Source: Betaproteobacteria bacterium
GTDB lineage: Bacteria > Pseudomonadota > Gammaproteobacteria > Burkholderiales > Burkholderiaceae_A
Reading direction: 5' to 3'
Assembly: GCA_028139135.1 (NCBI GenBank)
Contig: JAOINB010000004.1
Span: 1-64,000, forward strand
DNA length: 64,000 nucleotides
A program made the translations under genes and the position numbers. This document shows, piece after piece, positions 33,441 to 43,130 of this stretch; position 1 is the first letter of the stretch; each line of letters begins with the position of its first letter. The notes under the pieces were generated by a model. The model was not told the DNA's origin and ran no database searches. It saw only the letters and a list, made by a program, of their open reading frames with translations.

Positions 33441-36400
33441 TCAGTGTAGTGATTTTAAATCATAAACTTCAACCTTTGATGCCGCAAGCGAAGATAATCC
33501 ATCAACTGCGGCTTTAGCGCCTGCAAGGGTTGTGTATGTGGTTACACTCTCACTCAAAGCACTGGTCCGAATTGATCTCGAATCTTTTATCGCGCTCTTT
33601 CTTTCCTCCACGGTATTTAAAATGAAAGAAATTTCTCCGTTTTTTATCCTATCAACTATATGTGGCCGTCCTTCGGTGACCTTTTTTACCGTTTCAACCT
33701 TGATACCTCTACCTCCAATATATTCAGCTGTTCCTTTTGTGGCAACCAACTCGAAACCCAACATCTGAAGCTTTCTTGCTAAATCTACTGCGGCGGGTTT
33801 GTCGTGATCACGAACACTTATGAATGCGAGCTTTCCCGGTATTTTTGTTGGAAAACGAATACCTGCCGCTAACTGCGATTTTATGAAAGCTTCGCTAAAT
33901 GTTTTTCCGATTCCCATAACTTCCCCAGTTGATTTCATTTCTGGCCCCAAAATAGTATCCACCCCAATAAATTTGGAAAAAGGAAACACAGCCTCTTTTA
34001 CAGCATAATAATTGGACCCCCGATTTTCAGACACATTTTGAGCATCCAACGATACACCCAACATGATTTTAGTGGCTAACTTGGCTAATGGCATACCGAT
34101 GGCTTTGGATACAAATGGAATTGTCCTTGAGGCTCGAGGATTAACTTCCAAAACATATACTTCTCCGTTCTGCACAGCATACTGAATATTCATGAGACCT
34201 TTAACTTGAAGAGCCTGTGCCAATATAGACGTTTGTTGCTCAATTTGAGCAATGATCTTTTTGTCGAGGGAAAATGGAGGAATGCAACACGCTGAATCAC
34301 CCGAATGAACCCCAGCTCGCTCTATATGTTCCATGATTCCTCCAATAAATAAATCTTTCCCGTCAAACAGACAATCTACATCCACTTCAATAGCATCATT
34401 TAAAAAACAATCCAGAAGCACTGGTGATTCATTCGAAACTTTTACAGCCTCTAAAAAATACTGTTGAAGATCTTTTTCATCCTGTACAATTTCCATCGCT
34501 CTTCCGCCCAAAACGTAGCTTGGACGAACTAAGAGGGGAAAACCGAGCTCCCTAGCAAACATTGTTGCTTCTTCCTCTTTTCTCGCAATTCTATTAGGGG
34601 GCTGCAAAAGATTGAGTTTTTTTAGGAGGTTTTGAAAACGTTCTCTATCTTCAGCTAAATCGATAAACTCTGGTTTTGTGCCTAGAATATTGACTCCAGA
34701 CGCTTCTAAATCCCTAGCCAACTTTAGAGGAGTTTGGCCTCCGAATTGTACAATTACCCCAAGAGGCTTTTCTCTATGAATTATTTCGAGAACATCCTCC
34801 AAAGTTAAAGATTCGAAATACAGTCGATCAGAAGTATCGTAATCCGTTGAAACTGTCTCTGGGTTACAATTAACCATAATCGTTTCAAATCCTAGTGCCT
34901 TGAGCGCAAAAACCGCATGGACACAACAATAATCAAATTCAATACCCTGACCAATCCTATTGGGTCCTCCACCTAAAATTAATACTTTTTTATTTTTGCT
35001 GGGATGTGACTCATCCTCCTCCTCATATGTTGAGTAGAAATATGAGGTTGTCGAATCAAATTCTCCAGCGCAAGTGTCGACTCTTTTAAAAACAGGCCTT
35101 ACCTCCAGTGAATGTCTTACCTTGCGAACTTGTGCTTCGGAAACATCAAGAAGATTTGCTAGTCGGCTATCGGAGAAACCCCTTTGCTTCAATGCATTCA
35201 TAATAGGTTTATCGATATCGGATATTACCAATTTTTTCAAATTTTGCTCAATATGAATCAGTTCCCTTATCTGATTCAAAAACCATTTATCGATCTTCGT
35301 TGCGATATATACTTCTTCGACCGTAAAGTTTTCCCTAAAGGCATTTCCCACAGCAAGAATACGAGTTGAACTAGGTTGTGTTAACTGGTTTTTTAAATCA
35401 TCCTGTTGCAGGCTTAGTTCATCTAATCCATTTATGCCAGTTTCCAGTCCACGCAGAGCTTTTTGAAATGATTCCTGAAAAGTCCTCCCTATTGCCATTA
35501 CCTCCCCAACTGATTTCATTTGTGTGGTCAGCTTATCTTCCGCTAATGGAAATTTTTCAAATGCAAATCTAGGAATTTTTGTAACGACGTAATCTATAGT
35601 CGGCTCAAATGAGGCTGGAATATTTCCCCCCGTAACCTCATTAGCAAGCTCGTTTAAACAATATCCCACAGCTAGCTTTGCGGCAACCTTTGCAATTGGA
35701 AAACCAGTGGCTTTAGATGCTAGCGCTGATGATCTGGATACTCTGGGATTCATTTCAACCACTACCATTCTTCCATCGAAAGGGTTTACAGCAAATTGAA
35801 CATTTGACCCACCGGTGTCTACTCCCACTTTGCGCAATATGTTTATCGAGGAACTTCTCATTATTTGAAATTCTTTATCAGATAGCGTCTGAGCCGGGGC
35901 AACAGTAATTGAATCGCCTGTATGAACTCCCATTGAGTCAAGATTTTCTATGGAGCAAATGATTATACAATTATCTTTTTTATCTCTGACAACCTCCATC
36001 TCAAATTCTTTCCAGCCAATTAAAGATTCTTCGATCAACAACTGTTTTGCTGGAGAAACTTCAAGGCCATGTCTGCAAATGGAATCAAATTCCTGCGCGT
36101 TGAAAGCAATCCCTCCTCCTGTTCCACCTAATGTAAAACTCGGTCGGATTATCACCGGAAAACCTGTCCCATTTGTTACCTTTGCAATTGACTCGCGGAC
36201 CTCGACTGCCTCCTCTAGTGAATGCGCTAATCCAGATTTAGCAGTTTCAAGCCCGAGCTCATTCATTGCTATTTTGAACAAACTTCTATCTTCGGCGATT
36301 TCAATCGAGGTTTTTTTTGCTCCAATTAATTCCACACCATGCTTTTCTAGAGAACCAGTCTCGGCAAGTTTTAACGCCAAATTTAATGCAGTTTGACCAC

Positions 36401-36671
36401 CCATGGTTGCTAACATAGCGTCAGGTTTCTCACACTCAAATATTTGATTTAATACCATGGTATTCAATGGCTCGATGTAAACCGAATCCGCCATATCTGG
36501 ATCTGTCATGATAGTAGCAGGATTACTGTTTACGAGAACAACTTTATAACCCTCTTCCTTGAGAGCTTTACAAGCTTGAACACCAGAATAATCAAATTCG
36601 CAAGCCTGCCCGATTACAATTGGACCGGCGCCAACAATCAAAATTTTTTCAATGTCTTCTCTCCGAGGCAT
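33441..36671 (-). CDS. carB: Carbamoyl-phosphate synthase large subunit
   Basis: Duplicated ATP-grasp domains; [45 protein letters not shown]. Confidence 0.98.
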   Translation of the reverse strand: MPRREDIEKILIVGAGPIVIGQACEFDYSGVQACKALKEEGYKVVLVNSNPATIMTDPDMADSVYIEPLNTMVLNQIFECEKPDAMLATMGGQTALNLALKLAETGSLEKHGVELIGAKKTSIEIAEDRSLFKIAMNELGLETAKSGLAHSLEEAVEVRESIAKVTNGTGFPVIIRPSFTLGGTGGGIAFNAQEFDSICRHGLEVSPAKQLLIEESLIGWKEFEMEVVRDKKDNCIIICSIENLDSMGVHTGDSITVAPAQTLSDKEFQIMRSSSINILRKVGVDTGGSNVQFAVNPFDGRMVVVEMNPRVSRSSALASKATGFPIAKVAAKLAVGYCLNELANEVTGGNIPASFEPTIDYVVTKIPRFAFEKFPLAEDKLTTQMKSVGEVMAIGRTFQESFQKALRGLETGINGLDELSLQQDDLKNQLTQPSSTRILAVGNAFRENFTVEEVYIATKIDKWFLNQIRELIHIEQNLKKLVISDIDKPIMNALKQRGFSDSRLANLLDVSEAQVRKVRHSLEVRPVFKRVDTCAGEFDSTTSYFYSTYEEEDESHPSKNKKVLILGGGPNRIGQGIEFDYCCVHAVFALKALGFETIMVNCNPETVSTDYDTSDRLYFESLTLEDVLEIIHREKPLGVIVQFGGQTPLKLARDLEASGVNILGTKPEFIDLAEDRERFQNLLKKLNLLQPPNRIARKEEEATMFARELGFPLLVRPSYVLGGRAMEIVQDEKDLQQYFLEAVKVSNESPVLLDCFLNDAIEVDVDCLFDGKDLFIGGIMEHIERAGVHSGDSACCIPPFSLDKKIIAQIEQQTSILAQALQVKGLMNIQYAVQNGEVYVLEVNPRASRTIPFVSKAIGMPLAKLATKIMLGVSLDAQNVSENRGSNYYAVKEAVFPFSKFIGVDTILGPEMKSTGEVMGIGKTFSEAFIKSQLAAGIRFPTKIPGKLAFISVRDHDKPAAVDLARKLQMLGFELVATKGTAEYIGGRGIKVETVKKVTEGRPHIVDRIKNGEISFILNTVEERKSAIKDSRSIRTSALSESVTTYTTLAGAKAAVDGLSSLAASKVEVYDLKSLH

Positions 36672-36701
36672 GGATTCTCTTTCTTTAAACTTGTGAACAG
36701 A

Positions 36702-37886
36702 TCATTTGAAAACCCCTACCCTTTGCTCTACTGCATTTAAAAAATCTACAAAAATCTCTTCAATGTCCTGCGGACCAGGACAACCCTCGGGATGACCTTG
36801 AAAAGCGAAAACTGGAAACTTTTTGAGCCGATAACCCTGAATAGTTCCATCAAATAAAGACCGATGTGTTATTTCCGCTATTTCTTCGAACCGATGTTCA
36901 TCAACAACAAAGCCGTGATTCTGAGATGTGATAAATATCTTGCCAGACTTCAAGTTTACTACAGGGTGATTTGCTCCATGATGTCCTACAGACATTTTCA
37001 CTGTTTTCCCTCCCAAGGCTAAAGAAATGATTTGATGCCCTAAGCAAATCCCGAGACATGGCATTCTGTCATTTATTGCCAATTGTGCGAACTTGATGGC
37101 ATCAGTGCATGGCTCTGGATCTCCGGGCCCATTTGAAAAGACAATTCCGGAAGCTCCTAGGGCTTTGATATCGGCAAATTTTGTGCCCGAATCCACAATT
37201 TTTACGCTACAACCCAATCTTTTAAGGCTCATAACTATATTTCGTTTTACTCCCAGGTCGTAAACAATCACCACAATTCCCTCTTTTTTCCTCATAAGAT
37301 TCGGAACAATCTCTCGGAAACAATCCTCCTCTTTCAGTCCGGACACCTGTTCAATTAAACTTTTTCCGGTAATGCCGGGAAAGGAATTTAAACGCTCCTG
37401 AGCAAACTTTTTTATATCTTGCGACCCGAAATCAATGTCATCAGACTCTACGACTATTATTCCATTCTTTGCTCCATTTTTTCTGAGATGCAAGGTTAAT
37501 TTCCTTGTATCAATATTTTCAATCCCCACAATCCTGTTTTTTCTAAGAAAGTCTTGTAATGACTCCTCCGCTCTATGGTTATGATATGACATGGATATCT
37601 GCTTGATTATTAATCCCGACAGGTGAGTTTTGAAAGATTCCATATCTATAGAATTGCATCCGACATTCCCAACATGTGGGTAGGTAAGCGTTACTAGCTG
37701 ATTAGAGTAACTCGGATCACTTATTATTTCTTGATACCCAGTAATTGAGGTGTTAAAAACTACCTCTCCGATCGCAAATCCATCCGCACCAATTGAATTG
37801 CCGTTAAATCGCATACCGTCCTCTAGTATCAACGCCGCCTTTTTGAAGCCTTTACCTGAAAAATCGAGTAGTTTACCTATATCCAA
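36702..37886 (-). CDS. carA: Carbamoyl-phosphate synthase small subunit
   Basis: VVFNTSITGYQEIISDPSY, LGICLGHQIISLALGGKT, FAFQGHPEGCPGP. Confidence 0.97.
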   Translation of the reverse strand: MDIGKLLDFSGKGFKKAALILEDGMRFNGNSIGADGFAIGEVVFNTSITGYQEIISDPSYSNQLVTLTYPHVGNVGCNSIDMESFKTHLSGLIIKQISMSYHNHRAEESLQDFLRKNRIVGIENIDTRKLTLHLRKNGAKNGIIVVESDDIDFGSQDIKKFAQERLNSFPGITGKSLIEQVSGLKEEDCFREIVPNLMRKKEGIVVIVYDLGVKRNIVMSLKRLGCSVKIVDSGTKFADIKALGASGIVFSNGPGDPEPCTDAIKFAQLAINDRMPCLGICLGHQIISLALGGKTVKMSVGHHGANHPVVNLKSGKIFITSQNHGFVVDEHRFEEIAEITHRSLFDGTIQGYRLKKFPVFAFQGHPEGCPGPQDIEEIFVDFLNAVEQRVGVFK

Positions 37887-37925
37887 ATAAATTATCTCCG
37901 TCTAATTTACAATATTCCCGACTAT

Positions 37926-38306
37926 TTAATTAAGAGCAGAAAATAGTATGCCAAAGACGCACCCATGAGCGCAGAGCCATGAAATCGTCCTCAAGTTTGA
38001 AAAACCAAAAATGTAAAATAACACGTAAAGAACCCTCAGAGATATATAAAGCACAGACATAAGATTAACAAAATCTATATTGTCACGAGAGAAAATTAAA
38101 GCCAGGATCAACGCAGCAGAAAACCAGATAAATGATTCCCAACTATTCTGCTGCGCTGAATTCGCTCGCTCCCTAAAGCCGGTTTGAATGGCAAGCCATT
38201 TTCTCGGATTTTCGTTATCATAATTCTTTTTAGATTTTGAGATTCCTGCGCAAATAATAGGTAAGATTCCAGCTGTAAAGAAACACCAAAATGAAATTTT
38301 ATCCAT
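37926..38306 (-). CDS. MAPEG family membrane protein
   Basis: 'RANSAQQNSWESFIWFSAALILA...LMSVLYISLRVLYVLFYI', 4 TM, 126 aa. Confidence 0.8.
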   Translation of the reverse strand: MDKISFWCFFTAGILPIICAGISKSKKNYDNENPRKWLAIQTGFRERANSAQQNSWESFIWFSAALILALIFSRDNIDFVNLMSVLYISLRVLYVLFYIFGFSNLRTISWLCAHGCVFGILFSALN

Positions 38307-38308
38307 AT

Positions 38309-38929
38309 TTAACCTTCCTGCTTTCTTTCTCTAAAAGCCTGCGCAATTGTTCCGAGATCAGTATATTCAAGTTCCGCTCCATACGGAACACCTCGGGCTA
38401 AACGAGCGAGTTTTTTTTTCTTTATCTTCAAATGTTGTGTAAAAAGAGACTCGATAGCCTGAGCGGTTGCCTCACCCTCAGCAGTGAAGTTTGTCGCAAC
38501 AATTATTTCCTTCACCGCCTCTTCCTCTGCTCTAGAGAAAAGTCGTTCAAAGCCCAAATCTTTAGGTCCGACTCCATCAATAAAAGAAACTTTTCCCATC
38601 AAAACGAAATATAAGCCGTCAAATGCATTAGATTGCTCCACAGCCAATAAATCGGAAGGAGACTCGACTATGCATAGTTTAGTGGGATCCCGACCAATGT
38701 CGGTACAAATTTTGCACACCTTGCCCTCACATAAGGTGTTACATTTTTGACAATTACTGATTTTTCTTAAGGCGTCAATGATTGAATCTGATAAGTCCTC
38801 AGCAATACCCCTATCCACGTGTAACAAATAAAAAGCGTATCGTTGCGCAGTTTTTGGACCTACTCCAGGTAATTTCGCTAAAGCTTGTACTAACTCTTTG
38901 AAACTGTCCGGATTTTTATCACTACTCAT
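38309..38929 (-). CDS. recR: Recombination protein RecR
   Basis: ALAKLPGVGPKTAQRYAFYLL, CQKCNTLCEGKVCKIC, toprim LCIVESPSDLLAVE. Confidence 0.97.
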   Translation of the reverse strand: MSSDKNPDSFKELVQALAKLPGVGPKTAQRYAFYLLHVDRGIAEDLSDSIIDALRKISNCQKCNTLCEGKVCKICTDIGRDPTKLCIVESPSDLLAVEQSNAFDGLYFVLMGKVSFIDGVGPKDLGFERLFSRAEEEAVKEIIVATNFTAEGEATAQAIESLFTQHLKIKKKKLARLARGVPYGAELEYTDLGTIAQAFRERKQEG

Positions 38930-38941
38930 AATCGGTTAAGC

Positions 38942-39265
38942 CTAAAAACCTGGGGGTAGTGAAATACCAGAGGTTACCGATTCCATTTTACTATCAGATA
39001 GTTGCTTTGCTTTCTGGAGACCATCATTTATTGCGAGTTTTAACAAGTCTTGTAAGAGCTCCAAATCCTCTTCTTGTCCTGTAAAAATGGAAGGATCAAT
39101 TGAAACTTTTTTCGTTAGATTGTTGCATGTCAAAGTAACCTTAACTTTTCCTCCTGATGCTTCCCCAATTACCTCTAAGGTAGCAAGCTCATCTTGTATT
39201 TTTTTTAAATCTTGCTGCATTTTTTGAGCCTGCTTCATCATATTTCCTAATTTACCCTTTATCAA
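38942..39265 (-). CDS. YbaB/EbfC nucleoid-associated protein
   Basis: LGNMMKQAQKMQQDLKKIQDELATLEVIGEASGGKVKVT; dnaX-ybaB-recR order. Confidence 0.95.
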   Translation of the reverse strand: MIKGKLGNMMKQAQKMQQDLKKIQDELATLEVIGEASGGKVKVTLTCNNLTKKVSIDPSIFTGQEEDLELLQDLLKLAINDGLQKAKQLSDSKMESVTSGISLPPGF

Positions 39266-39284
39266 AAATATCTCCTTTTATTAA

Positions 39285-40907
39285 TCAATGTTTAATCGAC
39301 TCTCTCAATATCTTCCCATCAAATCGCCTAACAAAAGCATTCACAACCTCTGATTTAGAAATTTTTGCATAAGCTTCATTGATCGATTTTTCTTTTTCAC
39401 CTTGTTCAATCATTAAAAGAGATGACTCGACTTTATCAAAAAATTCTGTTTTAAATTCGACCGCTTCCCCTATTTTATCTGAAACGTAAAAATTTACTTT
39501 TTCCACTAAATCCAAATCCATGAGAAATGAAGAATCAATTTTTATATGACATACAGAACAAGGTTTTGCATACTTAATGCTCACTAATTCTGATTGCGAT
39601 AAAAACTGCCTTACTAGTCCGTGTCCCCCTAATCTTTTCACAAAATGAGGCCACGTAGTAGTGTCTACTCTCCTAAATAACTTTCCCAAAGAACTGCTTC
39701 CATCAACAGATATACTTTTTTCGCTGTCTGATTCAGAAGTTTCAGTTATACCAGCATCCCGTTCACCTAATATTGCTTGATCCCGGGAATCTATTTCTAT
39801 CGACTTTTTTTTTTGAAAAAGAGATCTTTCGGGAAGAAAGGCTAGTATCCTAAGAATCGTCATTTGTAATCCGACTAACTCATTTGGAGCTAAGTGTAGA
39901 TCCCTTTTTCCTAGTATACATATCTGATAAAACAGATTGGCGTCCGATTCCGTAATAGGTATCTCGTCTGCTATCAGAACGCTCCCTTCTTGTTCTTTTC
40001 CAACAGATTTTAGAATCTTTGCTTGGCAAATTTCATGAAAAACAGTCGCTAGTTGATCAAGAATTGTTTCAGCAGAGGACCCTTTACCGAGGGCATCATT
40101 GGATATTTTTAAAGCTTCCGCGACGTCGTTTTTAACAATAGCAACAACTAGACTTTCTAAAATTTCACTCGATATAAAACCCAAAATCTCAAAAACTGTT
40201 GACAGTACAATGGAGCTATCCCCAGATACTGCAATAACCTGTTCAGAAATAGATAGTGCGTCTCGCAAGCTACCAGAAGCAGCAGAAGCTATTGGCTCAA
40301 GCGCTGCATAATCAAACTTGATATTCTTATTTTCAAAAACCGCAACTAAATAGTCGTGAACTTTACTTGTGGGGATATTTTGCAAACTAAATTTTACACA
40401 CCGCGATACTACCGTTAACGGTACCTTATTGAGCTCTGTGGTTGCTAAAACGAAAACAACGTAATTCGGAGGCTCCTCAAGAGTCTTCAACATCGAATTG
40501 AAAGCATGACTACTTAACATATGTACTTCGTCAATTATTATTACTTTCGTTTTTCCTAATGATGGAGGATAACGAAGTTGCTCAAAGAATGTCTGGATTT
40601 CTTCAACTCCTCTATTTGAAGCAGCATCCAACTCGATAACGTCTAGAAACGACCCATCCTCAATGTTTTTGCAACTGTCACATGTTCCACAACAATCGCC
40701 ATTTTCAGGACGTTCGCAGTTCAAAGCTTTTGCTATTAACCTCGCCAAAGTTGTTTTTCCCACGCCCCTTCCTCCGGTCAACATATAAGCATGGTGCATG
40801 TTTCCCAACTTTACTGAATGAGTTAGAGCTCTCACAACTAATTCCTGCCCAATGACCGATGCAAACTTGTTCGGGCGTAATGAGCGAGCTAACGCCGTAT
40901 ATGAAAT
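39285..40907 (-). CDS. dnaX: DNA polymerase III subunit gamma/tau; start proposed at ATT 40907
   Basis: GGRGVGKTTLARLIAKALNC, DEVHMLSSHAFNSMLKTLEEPP. In-frame extension upstream of the track start reads I/M-SYTALARSLRPNKFASVIGQELV, the conserved DnaX N-terminus, with AGGAG 7 nt before ATT. Confidence 0.93.
   Translation of the reverse strand: MSYTALARSLRPNKFASVIGQELVVRALTHSVKLGNMHHAYMLTGGRGVGKTTLARLIAKALNCERPENGDCCGTCDSCKNIEDGSFLDVIELDAASNRGVEEIQTFFEQLRYPPSLGKTKVIIIDEVHMLSSHAFNSMLKTLEEPPNYVVFVLATTELNKVPLTVVSRCVKFSLQNIPTSKVHDYLVAVFENKNIKFDYAALEPIASAASGSLRDALSISEQVIAVSGDSSIVLSTVFEILGFISSEILESLVVAIVKNDVAEALKISNDALGKGSSAETILDQLATVFHEICQAKILKSVGKEQEGSVLIADEIPITESDANLFYQICILGKRDLHLAPNELVGLQMTILRILAFLPERSLFQKKKSIEIDSRDQAILGERDAGITETSESDSEKSISVDGSSSLGKLFRRVDTTTWPHFVKRLGGHGLVRQFLSQSELVSIKYAKPCSVCHIKIDSSFLMDLDLVEKVNFYVSDKIGEAVEFKTEFFDKVESSLLMIEQGEKEKSINEAYAKISKSEVVNAFVRRFDGKILRESIKH
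39805..39814 (-). promoter_or_regulatory. A10 slippery tract in dnaX, candidate for slippage/frameshift production of a gamma-like form
   Basis: ctt ttt caa aaa aaa aag tcg; the -1 frame reads VDRNRFPGSSNIR-stop, the +1 frame reads SR-stop. Confidence 0.55.
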
Positions 40908-40930
40908 TTTTGTTCTCCTGTGTCAACTGT

Positions 40931-41021
40931 GCGGGCTACACTTACACTTACCATCAAGTGCCTTGGCTGCTCCGTTTCCGACCTGACCAGATTGACAATC
41001 TAAGTAATGCAATAAGCCCGC
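40931..41021 (-). ncRNA. ffs: 4.5S / SRP RNA
   Basis: Reverse complement GCGGGCT...GGTCAGGTCGGAAACGGAGCAGCCAAGGCAC...AGCCCGC; conserved SRP domain IV motif, closed by a 7-bp terminal stem, directly upstream of dnaX. Confidence 0.92.
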
Positions 41022-41045
41022 TACATAAGTTTACCAACTGATTTC

Positions 41046-41064
41046 TTTTTTTTTTTTTTTTTTT
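41046..41064. repeat. T19 (A19 on minus strand) homopolymer
   Basis: Read directly: atttc(T)19gttgaa, between ffs and trxA. Confidence 0.9.
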
Positions 41065-41179
41065 GTTGAAATTAATAAAATAGTTTGTAACAATATGCAA
41101 AACAAACAAAAATCCCTCCAGGTTTATCGAGATTGCTCTTGCATTGGTTAGTTAACCTCAAAAATCCCATATTTATACA

Positions 41180-41506
41180 ATGACAGAATTGGTAACGAAT
41201 ATATCAGATGAAAGTTTTGATACCGAAGTTTTAAAGTGCTCGGTGCCAGTGATAGTCGATTTCTGGGCTGAGTGGTGTGGGCCATGTAAATCTATTTCGC
41301 CAATCATTGAGGAGTTGGCAAGCGACTATGAGGGGAAAATTAAGATTTGCAAACTTAATATTGACGAAAGTCCAGAAACACCCACTAAGTTTAGTGTAAG
41401 AGGAATACCAACATTACTTTTGTTTAAAAATGGCGCAGTAGTCTCTCAAAAAGTAGGGGCTGCCGCGAAATCGCAACTGAGTGCATGGATTGATAGCAAC
41501 ACATAA
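41180..41506 (+). CDS. trxA: Thioredoxin
   Basis: [22 protein letters not shown]. Confidence 0.98.
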   Translation: MTELVTNISDESFDTEVLKCSVPVIVDFWAEWCGPCKSISPIIEELASDYEGKIKICKLNIDESPETPTKFSVRGIPTLLLFKNGAVVSQKVGAAAKSQLSAWIDSNT

Positions 41507-41539
41507 GATTTATATCATCCACAATAACCACCACTAAAT

Positions 41540-42802
41540 ATGTATTTATCTGAATTAAAAGCATTGCCCGTAACAAAGTTAGTGGAACTAGCCAGATCTC
41601 TTGACATAGAGACGGCGAGTCGCCTACGGAAGCAAGAATTAATGTTCACAATTTTAAAACGAAAAGCAAAGGGAGGCGAGCAAATTTTTGGAGATGGTGT
41701 CCTTGAAGTTTTACCTGATGGTTTTGGTTTTTTGAGGTCTCCGGAAGCTTCCTATATGGCAAGTACTGATGATATTTATTTGTCTCCTTCTCAGATCAGG
41801 AGATTTAATTTGCACACCGGTGATGCGATTGAGGGAGAAGTTAGAACTCCAAAGGATGGGGAACGATATTTCGCTCTTGTCAAAGTTGACCAAATCAATT
41901 CCCAATCACCAGACGCATCAAAAAATAAGATTTTATTCGAGAATCTTACACCCCTGTTTCCAAATGTTCCAATAAGATTGGAAAGGGAAATGAGGGGCGA
42001 AGAAAATATTACTGGACGAATTATAGATATGGTGGCTCCAATAGGTAAGGGTCAGAGAGGTTTGCTCGTAGCCTCACCAAAAAGTGGTAAAACTGTTATG
42101 ATGCAGCATATTGCGCACTCAATCACTGCAAATCATCCAGAGATCAAACTGATAGTTTTACTCATCGACGAACGGCCTGAGGAAGTTACTGAGATGCAAA
42201 GGTCAGTTAGAGGTGAAGTAGTTGCATCTACGTTTGACGAGCCTGCTGCGAGACATGTTCAGGTTGCTGAAATGGTTATCGAAAAGGCAAAACGCCTGGT
42301 TGAACATAAAAAGGATGTCGTTATTTTATTGGATTCAATAACAAGATTGGCGAGGGCTTATAACACTGTTGTCCCAACATCCGGAAAGGTACTGACAGGA
42401 GGAGTTGATGCAAATGCCCTACACAGGCCAAAAAGATTTTTTGGCGCAGCAAGAAACGTCGAGGAAGGCGGTTCTCTTACAATCATAGCCACAGCCCTAG
42501 TAGAGACAGGTAGCAGGATGGATGAAGTAATATACGAAGAATTTAAGGGAACAGGTAACATGGAAGTTCACCTCGAGAGAAGGTTAGCCGAGAAAAGGGT
42601 TTATCCGTCGATAAACATTAATCGATCGGGAACCAGGAAAGAAGAGTTGCTCATTAAACCTGATTTATTGCAAAAGATTTGGATCCTACGTAAAATTCTA
42701 CATGACATGGATGAGTCTCAGGCAATTGAGTTTTTATTAGATAAAATAAGACAAACTAAGAATAACGCTGAATTCTTTGATTTAATGAAAAAAGGCGCTT
42801 AA
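41540..42802 (+). CDS. rho: Transcription termination factor Rho
   Basis: [76 protein letters not shown]. Confidence 0.98.
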   Translation: MYLSELKALPVTKLVELARSLDIETASRLRKQELMFTILKRKAKGGEQIFGDGVLEVLPDGFGFLRSPEASYMASTDDIYLSPSQIRRFNLHTGDAIEGEVRTPKDGERYFALVKVDQINSQSPDASKNKILFENLTPLFPNVPIRLEREMRGEENITGRIIDMVAPIGKGQRGLLVASPKSGKTVMMQHIAHSITANHPEIKLIVLLIDERPEEVTEMQRSVRGEVVASTFDEPAARHVQVAEMVIEKAKRLVEHKKDVVILLDSITRLARAYNTVVPTSGKVLTGGVDANALHRPKRFFGAARNVEEGGSLTIIATALVETGSRMDEVIYEEFKGTGNMEVHLERRLAEKRVYPSININRSGTRKEELLIKPDLLQKIWILRKILHDMDESQAIEFLLDKIRQTKNNAEFFDLMKKGA

Positions 42803-42828
42803 TTTAATTTGAAGGTTTAGGATTCCAT

Positions 42829-43101
42829 ATGAAAAAAGATGTGCACCCGAATTACCGACAGGTCGTGTTCGTCGACGTATCTAACGACTACCGTTTTTTA
42901 ACAAGATCGACTGTGAAAACAAAAGATACAACCAAGTGGGAAGATGGTCAAGAATATCCCTTATACAAGCTAGATACTAGCTCAGAATCTCACCCCTTTT
43001 ATACGGGTACGCAAAAGATGGTTGACACTGCTGGTAGAGTTGAGAAGTTTAGGCAAAAGTTTGGTACAAAACGGGGTACGAGGTCCCAGACGAAAGAATA
43101 G
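42829..43101 (+). CDS. rpmE2: 50S ribosomal protein L31 type B
   Basis: [50 protein letters not shown]. Confidence 0.97.
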   Translation: MKKDVHPNYRQVVFVDVSNDYRFLTRSTVKTKDTTKWEDGQEYPLYKLDTSSESHPFYTGTQKMVDTAGRVEKFRQKFGTKRGTRSQTKE

Positions 43102-43130
43102 TTTTAAAAGACCTATCCGGTATTCGTTCG

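Noticed and set aside
40705-40926. 73-aa ORF (MTQENKNFIYGV...) overlapping the dnaX start
   Set aside because: It is out of frame with dnaX, matches no family and overlaps the real DnaX N-terminus; spurious.
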